Shown here: piece after piece, positions 37,145 through 37,166 of the stretch
Layout of the letters: every line of letters begins with the position of its first letter
Numbering within the stretch: position 1 is the first letter of the stretch
NCBI GenBank assembly: GCA_900545365.1
Contig: UQYL01000014.1
Span: forward strand, 1 to 37,166
Direction: 5' to 3'
DNA: 37,166 bases
Origin: an uncultured Dialister sp.
Lineage (GTDB): Bacteria > Bacillota > Negativicutes > Veillonellales > Dialisteraceae
Translations under genes and position numbers: made by a program
Notes under the pieces: generated by a model
Databases searched by the model: none
What the model was told of the DNA's origin: nothing
Seen by the model: only the letters and a program-made list of their open reading frames with translations

Positions 37145-37166
37145 CCCTTCCGGCTCTCCGGAAGGG
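37145..37166. terminator. Hairpin at the right edge
   Basis: CCCTTCCGG/CCGGAAGGG stem reaching the last base. On the minus strand it is followed by ATTTTTGG, so it may end a minus-strand gene outside the window. Confidence 0.5.

Overview
This GC-rich window most likely comes from a Negativicutes bacterium, that is, a Firmicute with an outer membrane. It carries Firmicutes-type division genes (sepF, divIVA, ylmH), a perfect HrcA/CIRCE operator and a ytfI/ytfJ pair alongside an OmpH/Skp-type periplasmic chaperone, which only makes sense in a diderm cell. Genus is not resolved. Most genes lie on the + strand. In the 60-base lines I counted by hand (301-360, 22021-22080, 29161-29220) G exceeds C on the + strand, including over minus-strand genes, so the + strand looks like the leading strand throughout.

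Layout. (1) 1-4217, minus strand: a branched-chain amino acid ABC uptake operon with two tandem paralogous binding lipoproteins, livH and a cut-off livM. It is driven by a good sigma-70 promoter and preceded by a leader with an intrinsic terminator. (2) 4459-6439: a CpXC-domain protein converging with nhaA. (3) 6700-11529: a division/housekeeping operon yggS-sepF-sepF2-proC-ylmH-divIVA-speE with two different SepF proteins and 4-nt stop/start overlaps at sepF2/proC and divIVA/speE. (4) 11665-14458: argG-argH. (5) 14691-16961: three consecutive TerC-family membrane proteins. (6) 16985-19980: a small membrane protein, a PAP2 phosphatase, a WYL regulator, and the DUF2953 (YtfI) and YtfJ/GerW pair. 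(7) 19988-20533: ompH behind a perfect-consensus promoter. (8) 20575-24253: cupin-larE-larB-larC, for the nickel-pincer cofactor of lactate racemase-type enzymes. LarC carries eight 11-residue Cys/His repeats. (9) 24288-24926: CIRCE-controlled hsp20. (10) A minus-strand lipoprotein, then gyrA. (11) 28308-28915: a 600-bp gene-free segment with a cluster of DnaA-box-like sites. (12) 28954-32495: a DUF2156 protein, an Eis-like acetyltransferase, a GIY-YIG protein, a DUF2232 membrane protein and a small secreted protein.

The right end (32.5-37.2 kb) is different. Two LuxR-type regulators precede a large repetitive secreted surface protein, and three single-base frame problems fall within about 2 kb: the first regulator is frameshifted, the second reads past its terminator only because of a G8 run, and the surface gene is split at an A-run. 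The surface protein then changes abruptly, through a Pro/Asp linker, into a lectin-like domain of the type seen in Bacteroidetes, with different codon use. This may be phase-variable surface biology, domain acquisition, or a misassembled contig end. Sequence alone does not decide.

The observations most worth following are the Cys/His metal-binding repeat in LarC, the DnaA-box cluster after gyrA, the tandem SepF pair, the leader terminators of the liv and yggS operons, and the regulator/surface-protein locus at the right edge.
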